Below are positions 7,947 through 16,707 of a stretch of 64,000 nucleotides of DNA, one piece after another. Location: NCBI RefSeq assembly GCF_036195045.1, contig NZ_CP108100.1, forward strand, positions 7,502,001-7,566,000. The letters are read 5' to 3'. The position numbers and the translations under genes were made by a program. The notes beneath the pieces are model-generated. The model saw only the letters and a program-made list of their open reading frames with translations, was not told where the DNA came from and ran no database searches. Every line of letters starts with the position of its first letter. The stretch's first letter is position 1. The DNA comes from Streptomyces sp. NBC_00236. Lineage in GTDB: Bacteria; Actinomycetota; Actinomycetes; Streptomycetales; Streptomycetaceae.

Positions 7947-10597
7947 TGGTCGCCGCCGCGACCGGCGCGGCACTGATGGGTGCGCCGGCATGGGCGGACG
8001 ACACCGCCACGGCGCCGGTGGCGGACCCGGCGGCTGTCGCCCCCGCGATGACCAGGGGCCTGGACAGGGCGCCGAGGGCGGGAACACCCGCCGAGGCCGC
8101 CAGGGCCCACCTGAAGGCTCACCAGGACACGTACAAGGTCCCCGTTGCCGATCTGCAGACGGTGAGGACCACCAAGGACGGCAAGCAGTCCTCGGTGCGC
8201 TTCCAGCAGAAGCACGAGGGTGTTCCCGTCTTCGGCGCCCAGTACGCCGTGCAGACGCAGGCGGCCGACGGCGGCCAGCGGATCACCTCCGCCACCGGCA
8301 CGCTCTACACGGACCTCACGGTCTCCACCACGCCCACGGTGGGCGAATCCGACGCGAAGCATCGGATGTTCACCCTCGACCGGGGCCTGTCCGACGTGCA
8401 GGACGCGAAGACCGAGGCGCATGGACTGTCCGTGCTGCCCGATGCCCAGGGCGGCAGGCTCGCCTGGCACTTCACCGTCACCGGCGGCAAGACGAACGGC
8501 AGCCCCGTGCGTCAGGAGGTGTACGTCGACGCCCGCGTGGGCGGCATCGCGCTCTCGTACAACAACATCGACGCTGCCGACGCCTCGCCTGCCGAGGGAA
8601 CGGGCGTGCGTGTCGATGGCAGCGAGACGAGGCTGGACGTCAACAAGGAGACGGACGGCTCGTACACGCTCGTCGACTCCACACGCTCCATGTACCCGCT
8701 GACCGGCGGACAGATCCGCACGTACGACGCGAAGCGCAAGAACTACACGCTCGTCGCGAACGGTCCGGTCACCGACGACATCCCGCTCGGCACCTCGGCG
8801 ACCGACCGCTTCGACGGCGCCAACACCGCGTCGGGCGCCGTGGACGCGCATCTCAACGCGCAGAAGGTGTACGAGTACTACAAGAGCCAGATCGGCCGCG
8901 ACGGCGTCGACGGCAAGGGCGGAACGATCTACTCCGTCGTCAACGTCGCCTCGGGCGGCAAGGACTACGCCAACGCCTTCTGGGACGGCTCCAAGATGGT
9001 CTACGGCCACATGGACGGCGTACCGCTCTCCGTCGGCCTGGACGTCGTCGGTCACGAGATGACGCACGGCGTCACCGAGCACTCCGCCGGGCTCGTCTAC
9101 CTCAACCAGTCGGGCGCGCTCAACGAGGCGATATCCGACTACTTCGGCAACGCCATGGAGACCGCGGACAAGGGCATCGCCATGAGCGACCCGACCTCCG
9201 GACTCATCGGTGAGTACCTCTGCAACGGCACCAAGCCGCTGGAGGACTGCGCGCTGCGCGACCTCAACGACGGCCGCAACGCGCAGAAGGACTACGAGCC
9301 CATCACGCTGGACATCGACAACGGCGGAGTGCACTACAACTCCACCATCGTCGGCGGCGCGCTGTGGGACATGCGCAAGAGCATCGACAGCAAGCTCGCC
9401 GACCGGATCATCTACCGGTCCGCGCAGAACTACCTCACGCCGCTGTCCGGCTTCACCGACATGCGGAACGCGGTCGTGCTCGCAGCCGAGTCGCTGGACG
9501 TCTCGGCGGCCGATCTCGCCGCCATCGGCAAGGCGTTCGACGGCCACGGCATCGAGGACGGCTGGGAGCACAAGGGAAGCACCCAGGACGGCACCGTCCT
9601 GGGCACCGGCGTCCTGCCCGCGTACGAGGTCTACAGCGGAGTCGACGAGCAGGCCGCACAGATCAACGGCGACGTCTACGCGATCAGCCACGGCGATGCC
9701 ATCGCCTGGGACCAGGGCAGTGCCGCCTTCGGGATCACGGTGGGCCGCTTCGACAAGCAGCCGACGCACGAGCTGGCCGAGAAGGACGCCTACCTGCTCG
9801 ACCCGTCGCTGGACGACGACCGCATCGTCTTCACGCGCATCACCGGCGACTCCATCGGTGTGTACCAGTCCGGCTCCAAGGGCCAGGGCGCGATCAAGAA
9901 GCTGGTCGACACCCCGGACGCGGACGAGACGGAGCCGGTGACGGACAACGGCGCGCTCGCCTACATCAGCACCACCGCCGACGGCGAGCAGGACGTCATG
10001 CTCCGCAAGGCGGACGGAACCACGGTCAACGTGACTCCGGAGGCCGGGTCCAAGGCCGCCCGGCTCACGATGAAGAACGGCCACGTCGCCTGGGCCGGTG
10101 GCGACGGCGACACGATCTACCTGTACGACGCTGCCACGGGCACCACGCAGACGAAGCGGATTCCGGGCTGGCTCTTCAACTACGTCTCGGACATCCAGTT
10201 CACGTCCGACCGCGTCTTCTGGCGCGAGACGGGCGGCTTCCTCCTCCCGAGCACCCACTTCCGGGCAGCGCCCCTCGACGACCTGTCCAAGGCGGTGGAG
10301 CCGGCCTTCCCGAAGGGCACCGCCATGGCCCAGTTCTCGGTGAGCGACGACTACTTCGCCTACTCGACCTACGACGTGTGGGGTGCCCTCGGCTCCTGGA
10401 GCGGGCCGGGCAAGGCGTACGTCTCCACCACCGCCGACCTCCTCGCCGGCCTCGACAACTTCAGCCGGGTCTCCTGCTCCTCCGGCGCCCAGCTGGCCCC
10501 GTCGCTCGGTGACGGCCAGCGCGTCGCCTGGCTGGACACGAGCGCCGCGGACACCGACGTGGTGACCCGCGAGACGTTCGCCGGGACCTGCGAGTAG
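7946..10597 (+). CDS. secreted M4 family (thermolysin-like) metallopeptidase; signal peptide split by apparent frameshift
   Basis: An 883-residue zinc endopeptidase. An FTP/pro-domain lies at about 40-200. The zinc site is HEMTH (H370, E371, H374), with the third ligand Glu in NEAISD at residue 394, exactly 20 residues after the second His as in thermolysin. Beyond residue 540 a long beta-rich C-terminal region resembles TolB-like propeller repeats. The in-frame GTG at 7946 gives only half a signal peptide (MVAAATGAALMGAPAWA). The ribosome site GGGGAGG at 7895-7901 instead serves a GTG at 7906 in another frame, encoding MRRTSMLRVLATG. Removing one G from the run at 7942-7946 fuses both into a textbook signal peptide ending AWA. 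So this is either a sequencing/assembly error or a real inactivating frameshift. Confidence 0.92.
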   Translation: MVAAATGAALMGAPAWADDTATAPVADPAAVAPAMTRGLDRAPRAGTPAEAARAHLKAHQDTYKVPVADLQTVRTTKDGKQSSVRFQQKHEGVPVFGAQYAVQTQAADGGQRITSATGTLYTDLTVSTTPTVGESDAKHRMFTLDRGLSDVQDAKTEAHGLSVLPDAQGGRLAWHFTVTGGKTNGSPVRQEVYVDARVGGIALSYNNIDAADASPAEGTGVRVDGSETRLDVNKETDGSYTLVDSTRSMYPLTGGQIRTYDAKRKNYTLVANGPVTDDIPLGTSATDRFDGANTASGAVDAHLNAQKVYEYYKSQIGRDGVDGKGGTIYSVVNVASGGKDYANAFWDGSKMVYGHMDGVPLSVGLDVVGHEMTHGVTEHSAGLVYLNQSGALNEAISDYFGNAMETADKGIAMSDPTSGLIGEYLCNGTKPLEDCALRDLNDGRNAQKDYEPITLDIDNGGVHYNSTIVGGALWDMRKSIDSKLADRIIYRSAQNYLTPLSGFTDMRNAVVLAAESLDVSAADLAAIGKAFDGHGIEDGWEHKGSTQDGTVLGTGVLPAYEVYSGVDEQAAQINGDVYAISHGDAIAWDQGSAAFGITVGRFDKQPTHELAEKDAYLLDPSLDDDRIVFTRITGDSIGVYQSGSKGQGAIKKLVDTPDADETEPVTDNGALAYISTTADGEQDVMLRKADGTTVNVTPEAGSKAARLTMKNGHVAWAGGDGDTIYLYDAATGTTQTKRIPGWLFNYVSDIQFTSDRVFWRETGGFLLPSTHFRAAPLDDLSKAVEPAFPKGTAMAQFSVSDDYFAYSTYDVWGALGSWSGPGKAYVSTTADLLAGLDNFSRVSCSSGAQLAPSLGDGQRVAWLDTSAADTDVVTRETFAGTCE

Positions 10598-10614
10598 CCG
10601 CAGAACGCCCTTCG

Positions 10615-10650
10615 GCGGGGCGCCCACCGGAACTCCGGTGGGCGCCCCGC
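10615..10650 (+). terminator. hairpin terminator after the M4 protease
   Basis: A 16-base perfect stem (GCGGGGCGCCCACCGG with its complement) and AACT loop begins 18 bases after the protease stop. It is a very stable GC hairpin with no U-tract. Confidence 0.85.
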
Positions 10651-10731
10651 TCGCGTTGATACAGGGCTACGGGGCAAGTCGCTCCGTAGCAACTCCTATG
10701 GTGGGGGCAGACGGCGGCACGGGGAGGGCCC

Positions 10732-11370
10732 ATGACGGCACGGAGCACGAGCAGCGACGGGACGGGGCTCGCCGTGACGCTCGGCGCGACGCCGCCCTCC
10801 GACGCGCTGAGCGAGCAGATCCTGGATGCCGCACGCGAGCAGTTCATGACCTTCGGGCTGCGCCGCTCCACCGTCGACGACGTCGCCAAGCGCGCCAAGG
10901 TGTCGCGGGTGACCGTGTACCGGCGGATCGGCAACAAGGACAGCCTCGTCTCCGCCTGTCTGCTGCGCGAGTACCGCCGCTTCCTGCTGGAGGTGGACGA
11001 CGCGGTGGCCGCGCTGCCGACGACGGAGGACCGGCTCGTCGAGGGCTTCGCCGCGGTTCTCCGCCACATCAGGGAGCATCCGCTCATCGGCGGTCTGCTG
11101 CGGCTGGAGCCCGAGACCATGCTGCCCTTCCTGACCCTGGAGAGCGGACCGGCCCTCCTCGCCATTCGCGACTACCTGGCCGACCGGCTGCGCGACGCCC
11201 GGCGCGCGGAGGGCCGCCCGGTCAGTGATCCGACCCCGGTCGCCGAACTGATGGTGCGGATCACCGTCTCCTTCCTGCTCAACCCCGTCAGCTGTTTCGA
11301 GCTCGACGACGAGACCCAGGTGCGGGAGTTCGCCCGTTGCTATCTGGTGCCGCTGCTCGGGGCCGGCTAG
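10732..11370 (+). CDS. TetR family transcriptional regulator
   Basis: A 212-residue TetR-type repressor. The HTH domain is at about residues 22-70 (ILDAAREQFMTFGLRRSTVDDVAKRA, then VSRVTVYRRIGNKDSLV). A helical ligand/dimerisation domain follows. The ATG at 10732 has GGGAGGG upstream. It is convergent with an MpaB-family oxygenase gene, whose open frame runs 83 bases into the 3' end of this gene on the other strand. Its targets are unknown; the nearby oxygenases are the obvious candidates. Confidence 0.92.
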   Translation: MTARSTSSDGTGLAVTLGATPPSDALSEQILDAAREQFMTFGLRRSTVDDVAKRAKVSRVTVYRRIGNKDSLVSACLLREYRRFLLEVDDAVAALPTTEDRLVEGFAAVLRHIREHPLIGGLLRLEPETMLPFLTLESGPALLAIRDYLADRLRDARRAEGRPVSDPTPVAELMVRITVSFLLNPVSCFELDDETQVREFARCYLVPLLGAG

Positions 11371-12262
11371 TACCACCGGCGGGCACGTCCGTCTCGTCGG
11401 CCAGCGGTTCCAGCGGGCGGTTGCGGGCCCAGTGCGGCCCGAGGTCGTCGAGCCGCCAGCCGAAGGGGTACGAACGGGGCTGTGGTCGCGAGGGGAAGCG
11501 GCGCGGCCGGGCCGGAAGCCTTCGTACGCACCGGGCGCGCAGGCGCAGGGCCGCCGACGCCGAGGCCTGTGCCCACCTCGGCTGTGGCCGGAAGCCCAGC
11601 GCCGTCAGCAGCGGCTCGTCCAGCAGCGCGAGCGAGAACCTCGCCACCAGGGGCCGTAACGGACGCGGATACCAGCTCGCCATGGTGCGGAAGGTGGCGT
11701 TGGCGACCCGCCGGTTCGCCGGGTCGTACGCGAACATCTCCGCCTCGTACGAGTCGAGTAACGCCTCGAACCCCTCGTACGTCTCCGGCGCGCCCTCGAT
11801 CCCCATGACCGCCGCCATTTTGCGGCCGGTCTCCACCAGCGCCTGGATCTCCTGCGGGCACAGGGGGCGCCAGCCGTACCGGTCGATCCAGCGCTTCGGC
11901 CCCACGACGGTGGTCGCGAGGACATAGCGGAAGTCCTCGTTCGGGATGCTGTACTTCCCGTGGATCCGGTTCAGATGGCGCGCGGCCGCCCGCCCGCGCT
12001 CCGAGTCGAAGCCGTCGGCCGCCATCTCGTACCCCATCAGCACCGTGTCGTCGTACCTCTTCTGCCCGGCGCGTTCGAACTCCTGGGTCCGGTCGAGGAG
12101 CACGGAGATCCGGGGGACGCCGTAGTCCCGGAGGAAGGCGACGCTCACGCCCTGCCGGTAGTCCCAGGGGAACTCGTACTGGGAGATCAGCCGAAGGATC
12201 TCGGCATAGTCGCGTGCCGGATCCATCCGGCGTATCTCGTGCAGGCGGCTGTATCGGCCCAT
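11288..12262 (-). CDS. MpaB-family oxygenase (DUF2236)
   Basis: A 324-residue helical protein of the MpaB/latex-clearing-protein fold, a family of heme b oxygenases with poorly known substrates. The start at 12262 (MGRYSRLHEIRRMDP) has GGAGAG upstream. Family features seen are RQGVSVAFLRDYGVPRIS and the conserved block RHLNRIHGKYSIPNEDFRYV, followed by VVGPKRWIDRYGW. The last 30 or so residues (Arg/Pro/Ser-rich) run antisense to the TetR gene and are probably a non-conserved tail. The gene is divergent from a second MpaB-family gene across a 285-base AT-rich region, so the two probably share control. Confidence 0.85.
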   Translation of the reverse strand: MGRYSRLHEIRRMDPARDYAEILRLISQYEFPWDYRQGVSVAFLRDYGVPRISVLLDRTQEFERAGQKRYDDTVLMGYEMAADGFDSERGRAAARHLNRIHGKYSIPNEDFRYVLATTVVGPKRWIDRYGWRPLCPQEIQALVETGRKMAAVMGIEGAPETYEGFEALLDSYEAEMFAYDPANRRVANATFRTMASWYPRPLRPLVARFSLALLDEPLLTALGFRPQPRWAQASASAALRLRARCVRRLPARPRRFPSRPQPRSYPFGWRLDDLGPHWARNRPLEPLADETDVPAGGTSRPRAAAPDSNGRTPAPGSRRRARNS

Positions 12263-12381
12263 GGTGCGCTCTCCTGTCCGTGTACCGACTCCCTGCGGGG
12301 ACCGCTGCCTTGTGCTGCTGCTGTCGTACGGATCAACGCCCTTGATTTCTAAGGAATGTGATGGCCCGTTCGGTCGGTGGG

Positions 12382-12407
12382 AGTCAAAGTTACAAATACT
12401 ATTGACT
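12382..12407. promoter_or_regulatory. AT-rich promoter/operator region between divergent MpaB genes
   Basis: In a window that is otherwise very GC-rich, 12345-12415 is strikingly AT-rich. It holds an inverted repeat AGTCAA (12382-12387) / TTGACT (12402-12407) with 14 bases between. TTGACT could itself be a -35 box for the rightward gene. Probably a shared control region for both oxygenases. Confidence 0.45.
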
Positions 12408-12547
12408 TGTTTCACCGACCTCGTCAACACGGCCGACGTGGACTGTTCCACGGGGTCGGTGCGCAGGGCGCCGGACGCGCTCGCATACTGGATCACGCAG
12501 GGGGCCGGGCGCCGGACCGTGCGCCCGCCGACCGTCGGGAGCACCGC

Positions 12548-13429
12548 ATGATCAGTGAGAGCGCCAGGGGTGCTGAGCCGGTACCGCCCCCGCCCGGAGG
12601 TGTGCTGTGGAGCCTGTCCGGTGACATCCGGGCCCTGCTGATGCTGCCGGCCGCACTCACCCTCCAGGTCGCCCACCCTGCGGTCGGCGCGGGCGTCGAC
12701 GAGCACTCCGTGTTCCGTACGGACCCGTGGGGCCGCGGGGAACGTTCGCTGAGCTCGCTCCAGCTCTGGGTGTACGGGGGCGAGGAGGCCGCGGAGGAGG
12801 GGCGCAGGCTCCGCCGGCTGCACCGCACGATCCAGGGCACCGACACCCGCGGCCGCCCCTACCACGCCCTGTCACCGGCGAACTACGCATGGGTGCACGC
12901 GACCGGGTTCCCCGTGTACCGGCACGGGGCGCGGTACCTCCTGCGGCCGCTCGGCCGGGACCAGGAACGGGCCCTGTACCGGGAGTGGCTCCAGGTGGGC
13001 CGCGTGCTCGGGATCCACGACCGGGACATGCCGCAGACGATCGAGGAGTTCTGGCCCTACTACCGCGGCATGCTCGCCGACGAGATCGAGCGGACCGCCG
13101 TCGTCGGGGAACTCGTCGACACCGGCGCCCCGGTGCCCCCGCCGGACCGGGGCCCGTTGGCTCTCCGGCTGCTGCTGAGGGCCCTGTGGCCGGTGCTCCT
13201 TCCGCCACTGGCCCGCTTCCGCGGGTTCCTCACGGTCGGGCTCATGCCGCCGGACGCGCGCGAGGCGATCGGCCTGGAGTGGACGGAGGCCCAGGAGCGC
13301 AGGCTGCGGCGGTTCTGTGCCGTGGTGCGGGTGGTCGTGCCGGTGCTGCCGGAGAGGCTGCGGTATCTGCCGCGGGCGCGGCGGGCCCGGGCGGCCCGCC
13401 GGGAAGCGATGCGGCGCGGTGGCCGCTGA
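12548..13429 (+). CDS. MpaB-family oxygenase (DUF2236), second copy
   Basis: A 293-residue protein of the same family as its divergent neighbour but of a different subgroup. It starts at the ATG at 12548 (MISESARGAEP). Family hallmarks are SGDIRALLMLPAALTLQVAHPAVGAGV, an HxxI/Q-containing block (RRLHRTIQGTDTRGRPYHAL) and NYAWVHATGFPVY. The actinobacterial DUF2236 hallmark ending VGLMPPDAREAIGLEWT is also there. These enzymes are thought to bind heme b, as in the rubber oxygenase Lcp. Having two divergent members side by side suggests duplication or paired use. The substrate is not known. Confidence 0.87.
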   Translation: MISESARGAEPVPPPPGGVLWSLSGDIRALLMLPAALTLQVAHPAVGAGVDEHSVFRTDPWGRGERSLSSLQLWVYGGEEAAEEGRRLRRLHRTIQGTDTRGRPYHALSPANYAWVHATGFPVYRHGARYLLRPLGRDQERALYREWLQVGRVLGIHDRDMPQTIEEFWPYYRGMLADEIERTAVVGELVDTGAPVPPPDRGPLALRLLLRALWPVLLPPLARFRGFLTVGLMPPDAREAIGLEWTEAQERRLRRFCAVVRVVVPVLPERLRYLPRARRARAARREAMRRGGR

Positions 13430-13523
13430 GCGTGCTGGGCCGGCTCATCGGCCACGGGGCGGCGCGGGTGTGCGGCGGCGCTGTCGTACGGAGGCGTGGC
13501 AGCGCAGGCGCGCGGCAGTGCTG

Positions 13524-14627
13524 TCACGCGGAGGCGCGGCGGATCAGCTCGGTCGGGATGATCACCGAATCGGCGGCGGTGTGCCCGTCGTTGAGTCGCT
13601 CCATCAGGAGCCGGACCATCAACCGCCCCATTCCCTCCACATCCTGACGGACCGTCGTCAGCGGGGGATCGGTGGCCTCGGCCACCGACTCCAGATCGTC
13701 GAACCCCACCAGGGCCACATCCTGCGGGACCCGGCGCCCGTGCTCGCGCAGCACCCGCAGTGCGCCGGAGGCCATCAGGTCGTTGGCGGCGAAGACGGCG
13801 TCCAGTCCGGGGCGCCGCTCCAGCAGTTGCGCCATCGCCCGCGCCCCGCCCTCGGTGGTGAAGTCGCCGTCCGCGACGAGGGCGGGGTCCCCGCCGGGCA
13901 GCACGTCGGCGTAGCCGTCGATCCGGTCGAGGGCCGACGTCTGGTCGCGCGGGCCCGCGATGTGCGCGACGGCCCGGCGGCCGAGCGACACCAGATGGCG
14001 CACTGCCTCACGGGCGCCGCCGCGGTTGTCGCAGTCCACATAGGGGACCGCGAGCTCGGATGCCGCGCCCGGCCGTCCCGGGCGGCCGCCGTAGACGGCG
14101 GGTACCCGGAACCGGCGGATGACCGAGGGCAGTTCGTCATCGGTGTGCAGCGAGAAGGCGAGCACCCCGTCGACATGCCCGCCGGCCAGGTAGCGGGTGA
14201 CCCGCTCGAAGTCGCCGCTGCCCTCCACCAGTAGCAGGACCAACTGAGCGTCATGAACGGCCAGTTCACGGCTGATGCCACGGATGTGCTGGGAGAAGAA
14301 CGGGTCGGAGAAGATCCGGGCCTCGGGTTCGTCGATGATCACGGCGACCGCGCCGTTGCGCCGCGTCACCAGGGTGCGGGCCGCGTGGTTCGGAATGTAG
14401 CCGAGCTCCTCGACCGCCTTGCGGACCCGGTCCACGAGCGGCTGCCGCACCCCCGCGCCGCCGTTCACCACCCGTGAGGCGGTCGCCCGGGAGACTCCGG
14501 CGCGGGCCGCCACCCCCTCCAGTGTGGGGCGCGCGTCGTGAGGGGGACCGGGGGTCGGACCGGGCAAGGGACGCTCCTGGGAGGCGCGGGACGAGGCGGG
14601 GGCGGCGGTGGGCGCGAACCTCGTCAC
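13524..14627 (-). CDS. LacI family transcriptional regulator
   Basis: A 367-residue LacI/GalR repressor. The N-terminal HTH with hinge helix (TLEGVAARAGVSRATASRVV, then a LGYIPNHAARTL region) begins at about residue 34, after a low-complexity Pro/Ala leader. The start may therefore lie further in than the GTG at 14627. A periplasmic-binding-type sugar sensor domain with the usual C-terminal signature (LTTVRQDVEGMGRLMVRLL) completes it. Its first codon overlaps the stop of the upstream GNAT gene (GTGA). No sugar transport or catabolic genes are adjacent, so its regulon is elsewhere or unclear. Confidence 0.93.
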   Translation of the reverse strand: MTRFAPTAAPASSRASQERPLPGPTPGPPHDARPTLEGVAARAGVSRATASRVVNGGAGVRQPLVDRVRKAVEELGYIPNHAARTLVTRRNGAVAVIIDEPEARIFSDPFFSQHIRGISRELAVHDAQLVLLLVEGSGDFERVTRYLAGGHVDGVLAFSLHTDDELPSVIRRFRVPAVYGGRPGRPGAASELAVPYVDCDNRGGAREAVRHLVSLGRRAVAHIAGPRDQTSALDRIDGYADVLPGGDPALVADGDFTTEGGARAMAQLLERRPGLDAVFAANDLMASGALRVLREHGRRVPQDVALVGFDDLESVAEATDPPLTTVRQDVEGMGRLMVRLLMERLNDGHTAADSVIIPTELIRRASA

Positions 14628-15148
14628 CTTAGCCAGGGCGCGGCCACCTGGTCAGCGGAAAGGTCGATGGTGAACGCCACCCGGTCGAGTCCGGGGCCGT
14701 CGTAGTCCGGCTTCACCGCGGAGGCCGTGAAGCCGAGCCGGGTGTGGAACGCCTGTGAGGCCGTGTTCTCCGGGCTGGTGATGCAGTGCACGTAACGGCG
14801 CCCGTGGGACCGGGCGACTGCGAAGAAGGCCTCGTAGAGGGCGCGGCCCACGCCTTGTCCGCGCAGGGCCGGGTCGACGCCGACGAAGTGCACATAGGCG
14901 GCTTCGGGTTCGGTCTGCGACAGGAAACCGACCAGGAAGGCGGCCACCTCGCCACCGTCGCGCGCGATCAGGAAACCCGTGGTCGTGAAGTGCTGGAAGT
15001 ACAGCCGGGGCAGCAGCAACGCGCGTTCTGTCGCCCCCGCTTCCCCCTTGAGCCCGCCCCACCACGAGTCCAGTACGGCGAGTACGCGGAGATGGTCGTC
15101 CTCGGCAAGATGCCGGGCCGCCAGGCCGGCGGGAAGGTCATCGATCAT
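14624..15148 (-). CDS. GNAT family N-acetyltransferase
   Basis: A 174-residue acetyltransferase starting at the ATG at 15148 (MIDDLPAGLAARHLAEDD). The acetyl-CoA loop motif is VDPALRGQGVGRALYEAFF, the Q/RxxGxG/A pattern of GNATs. It is followed by a typical motif B ending (HTRLGFTASAVKPDYDGPG). The gene is coupled by a 4-base overlap to the LacI-type regulator. The substrate, whether small amine, peptide or antibiotic, cannot be told. Confidence 0.9.
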   Translation of the reverse strand: MIDDLPAGLAARHLAEDDHLRVLAVLDSWWGGLKGEAGATERALLLPRLYFQHFTTTGFLIARDGGEVAAFLVGFLSQTEPEAAYVHFVGVDPALRGQGVGRALYEAFFAVARSHGRRYVHCITSPENTASQAFHTRLGFTASAVKPDYDGPGLDRVAFTIDLSADQVAAPWLR

Positions 15149-15318
15149 CCGGGCAGTCTGCCATCCCGCGTGAGAGGCGTCGCGTACACGGTCGCGCGAC
15201 GCCTTCTGCGGACCGGCGGGCGGCTGAACCCCGCGCAGGTCTGTCGCGCGGGCCACCGTAAGGGGTACCTTCCGCGCATGCCGATACGCGTACGGGGCGC
15301 GGCCCGGCGAACGGACCG

Positions 15319-16632
15319 ATGACCCGACCCGGGCCGAACCGCCCCCGCAGGCCCTCCGGCCGGGCCCGCGTCGTCCGTGCCCTCACCCTGACGACCGTCG
15401 CCGTCGCCCTGGTCGCCGCGCCCTCCGAGGCGGCGCACACCCCGCCCCGTACCGGCTTCGAGTCGGCCGCCGGTGCGCGGTGGACCAGCGCGGACGAGGA
15501 ACGTTCGCTGCTCATCGCCGCCGACCGCCACAGCGACCGGGTGAGCGTGGACCGCATCGGTACGACCGGGCAGGGACGGCCCCTGCGCCTCGTCAGGATC
15601 GGCGGCGGCCGCCCGGCCACGCTCACCGTGCTGCTGGTCTGCGGCCAGCACGGCGACGAACCCGCCGGCCGCGAGGCGTGCCTGACGACGATCCGCGACC
15701 TCGCCTACGCCACGGACCGGGCGACCCGCGCCTTCCTCTCCCGTACCGAGATCCTCGTCCTGCCCACCGCCAACCCCGACGGCCTGGCCGCCGGCACCCG
15801 CGGCAACGCCGACGGACTGGACGTCAACCGCGACCACATCGCCCTGCGGACCGCCGAGGCCCGCGCCCTCGCCGCCGTCATCAGGGACCGCACCCCCGAA
15901 GTCGTCGAGGACCTCCACGAGTACGACGCCACCCCGCCGTACTACGACAAGGACCTCTACGTCCTCTGGCCCCGCAACCTCAACACCGACGAACGGGTGC
16001 ACGACGCATCCGAGCGTCTGGTCGAACGCCATGTGCGGCCGGCCGTGCTGGACGCCGGGTTCAGCAGTGGCCGCTACGGGGTCTGGACCGACCCGCTGAC
16101 CGGCGGTCCGCTCAAGCAGACCGCGGGGGACGGACAGGAACGCATCCTGCGCAACACCGCAGCCCTCAAGCACGCGGTCGGCCTGCTGGTGGAGTCCCGC
16201 GCGGACGCGCTCTCCGGCGCCGAGCGGGCCGATCCCGCCGTGGGACAGCGCCGGCGCGTCCGGTCCCAACGTGCCGCACTCACCGCACTCTTCGCCTACG
16301 CCGACGAAGAGCGCGACCGCATCCGCGCCGCCACCGCGCGGTCGCGTGCGGCAGGGTTCGCCGACCGGGGGCCGGTGTTCCTCGGGGGAGCGGACAACGA
16401 GGCGGCGGAGCCCGGTGAGATCCTCGCCGACCCGCCCTGCGGCTACCGGCTCACGGCTGCCCGCTACGCCGAGGTGCGGGACGAACTGGCCCTGCACGGC
16501 GTCACGTCCCGGCCCGACGGTGACGGTGTGTACGTACCCCTGCGGCAGCCCGCCCGGAGGCTGATTCCGCTCCTCCTGGACCGCAGGGCGACATATCACC
16601 TCACAAACGGTCAACCCGATACCGCTTGTTGA
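15319..16632 (+). CDS. secreted M14 family zinc carboxypeptidase
   Basis: A 437-residue protein with a signal peptide (Arg-rich start, hydrophobic [15 protein letters not shown], cleavage near SEAAH). The carboxypeptidase zinc-binding motif is in [13 protein letters not shown] (HxxE), with [22 protein letters not shown] supplying the Asn-Arg substrate-binding pair. [11 protein letters not shown] may hold the third zinc ligand His. A likely catalytic Glu region occurs near LLVESRAD. It probably trims peptides or peptidoglycan stem peptides outside the cell. The gene is divergent from the GNAT gene across 170 bases. Confidence 0.9.
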   Translation: MTRPGPNRPRRPSGRARVVRALTLTTVAVALVAAPSEAAHTPPRTGFESAAGARWTSADEERSLLIAADRHSDRVSVDRIGTTGQGRPLRLVRIGGGRPATLTVLLVCGQHGDEPAGREACLTTIRDLAYATDRATRAFLSRTEILVLPTANPDGLAAGTRGNADGLDVNRDHIALRTAEARALAAVIRDRTPEVVEDLHEYDATPPYYDKDLYVLWPRNLNTDERVHDASERLVERHVRPAVLDAGFSSGRYGVWTDPLTGGPLKQTAGDGQERILRNTAALKHAVGLLVESRADALSGAERADPAVGQRRRVRSQRAALTALFAYADEERDRIRAATARSRAAGFADRGPVFLGGADNEAAEPGEILADPPCGYRLTAARYAEVRDELALHGVTSRPDGDGVYVPLRQPARRLIPLLLDRRATYHLTNGQPDTAC

Positions 16633-16707
16633 TCCCGGGAGATGCACACCACGTGTGGTACTGCCTACGGAGAGCGAAATTCTCAGCTTCCGTGAAAGGT
16701 GCCATTC

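Noticed and set aside
7780..9213. Plus-strand frame-1 open frame over the M4 protease
   Set aside because: Only its first 13 codons from 7906 look real (signal peptide start). The rest is Arg/Gly/Pro-rich shadow, while the other frame has the zinc-protease motifs.
13475..13545. Imperfect direct repeat (GCTGTCGTACGGAGGCGTGGC / GCTGTCACGCGGAGGCGCGGC) near the LacI gene end
   Set aside because: One copy runs into the coding end of the LacI gene and the similarity is mostly common GC-rich words; too weak to call.
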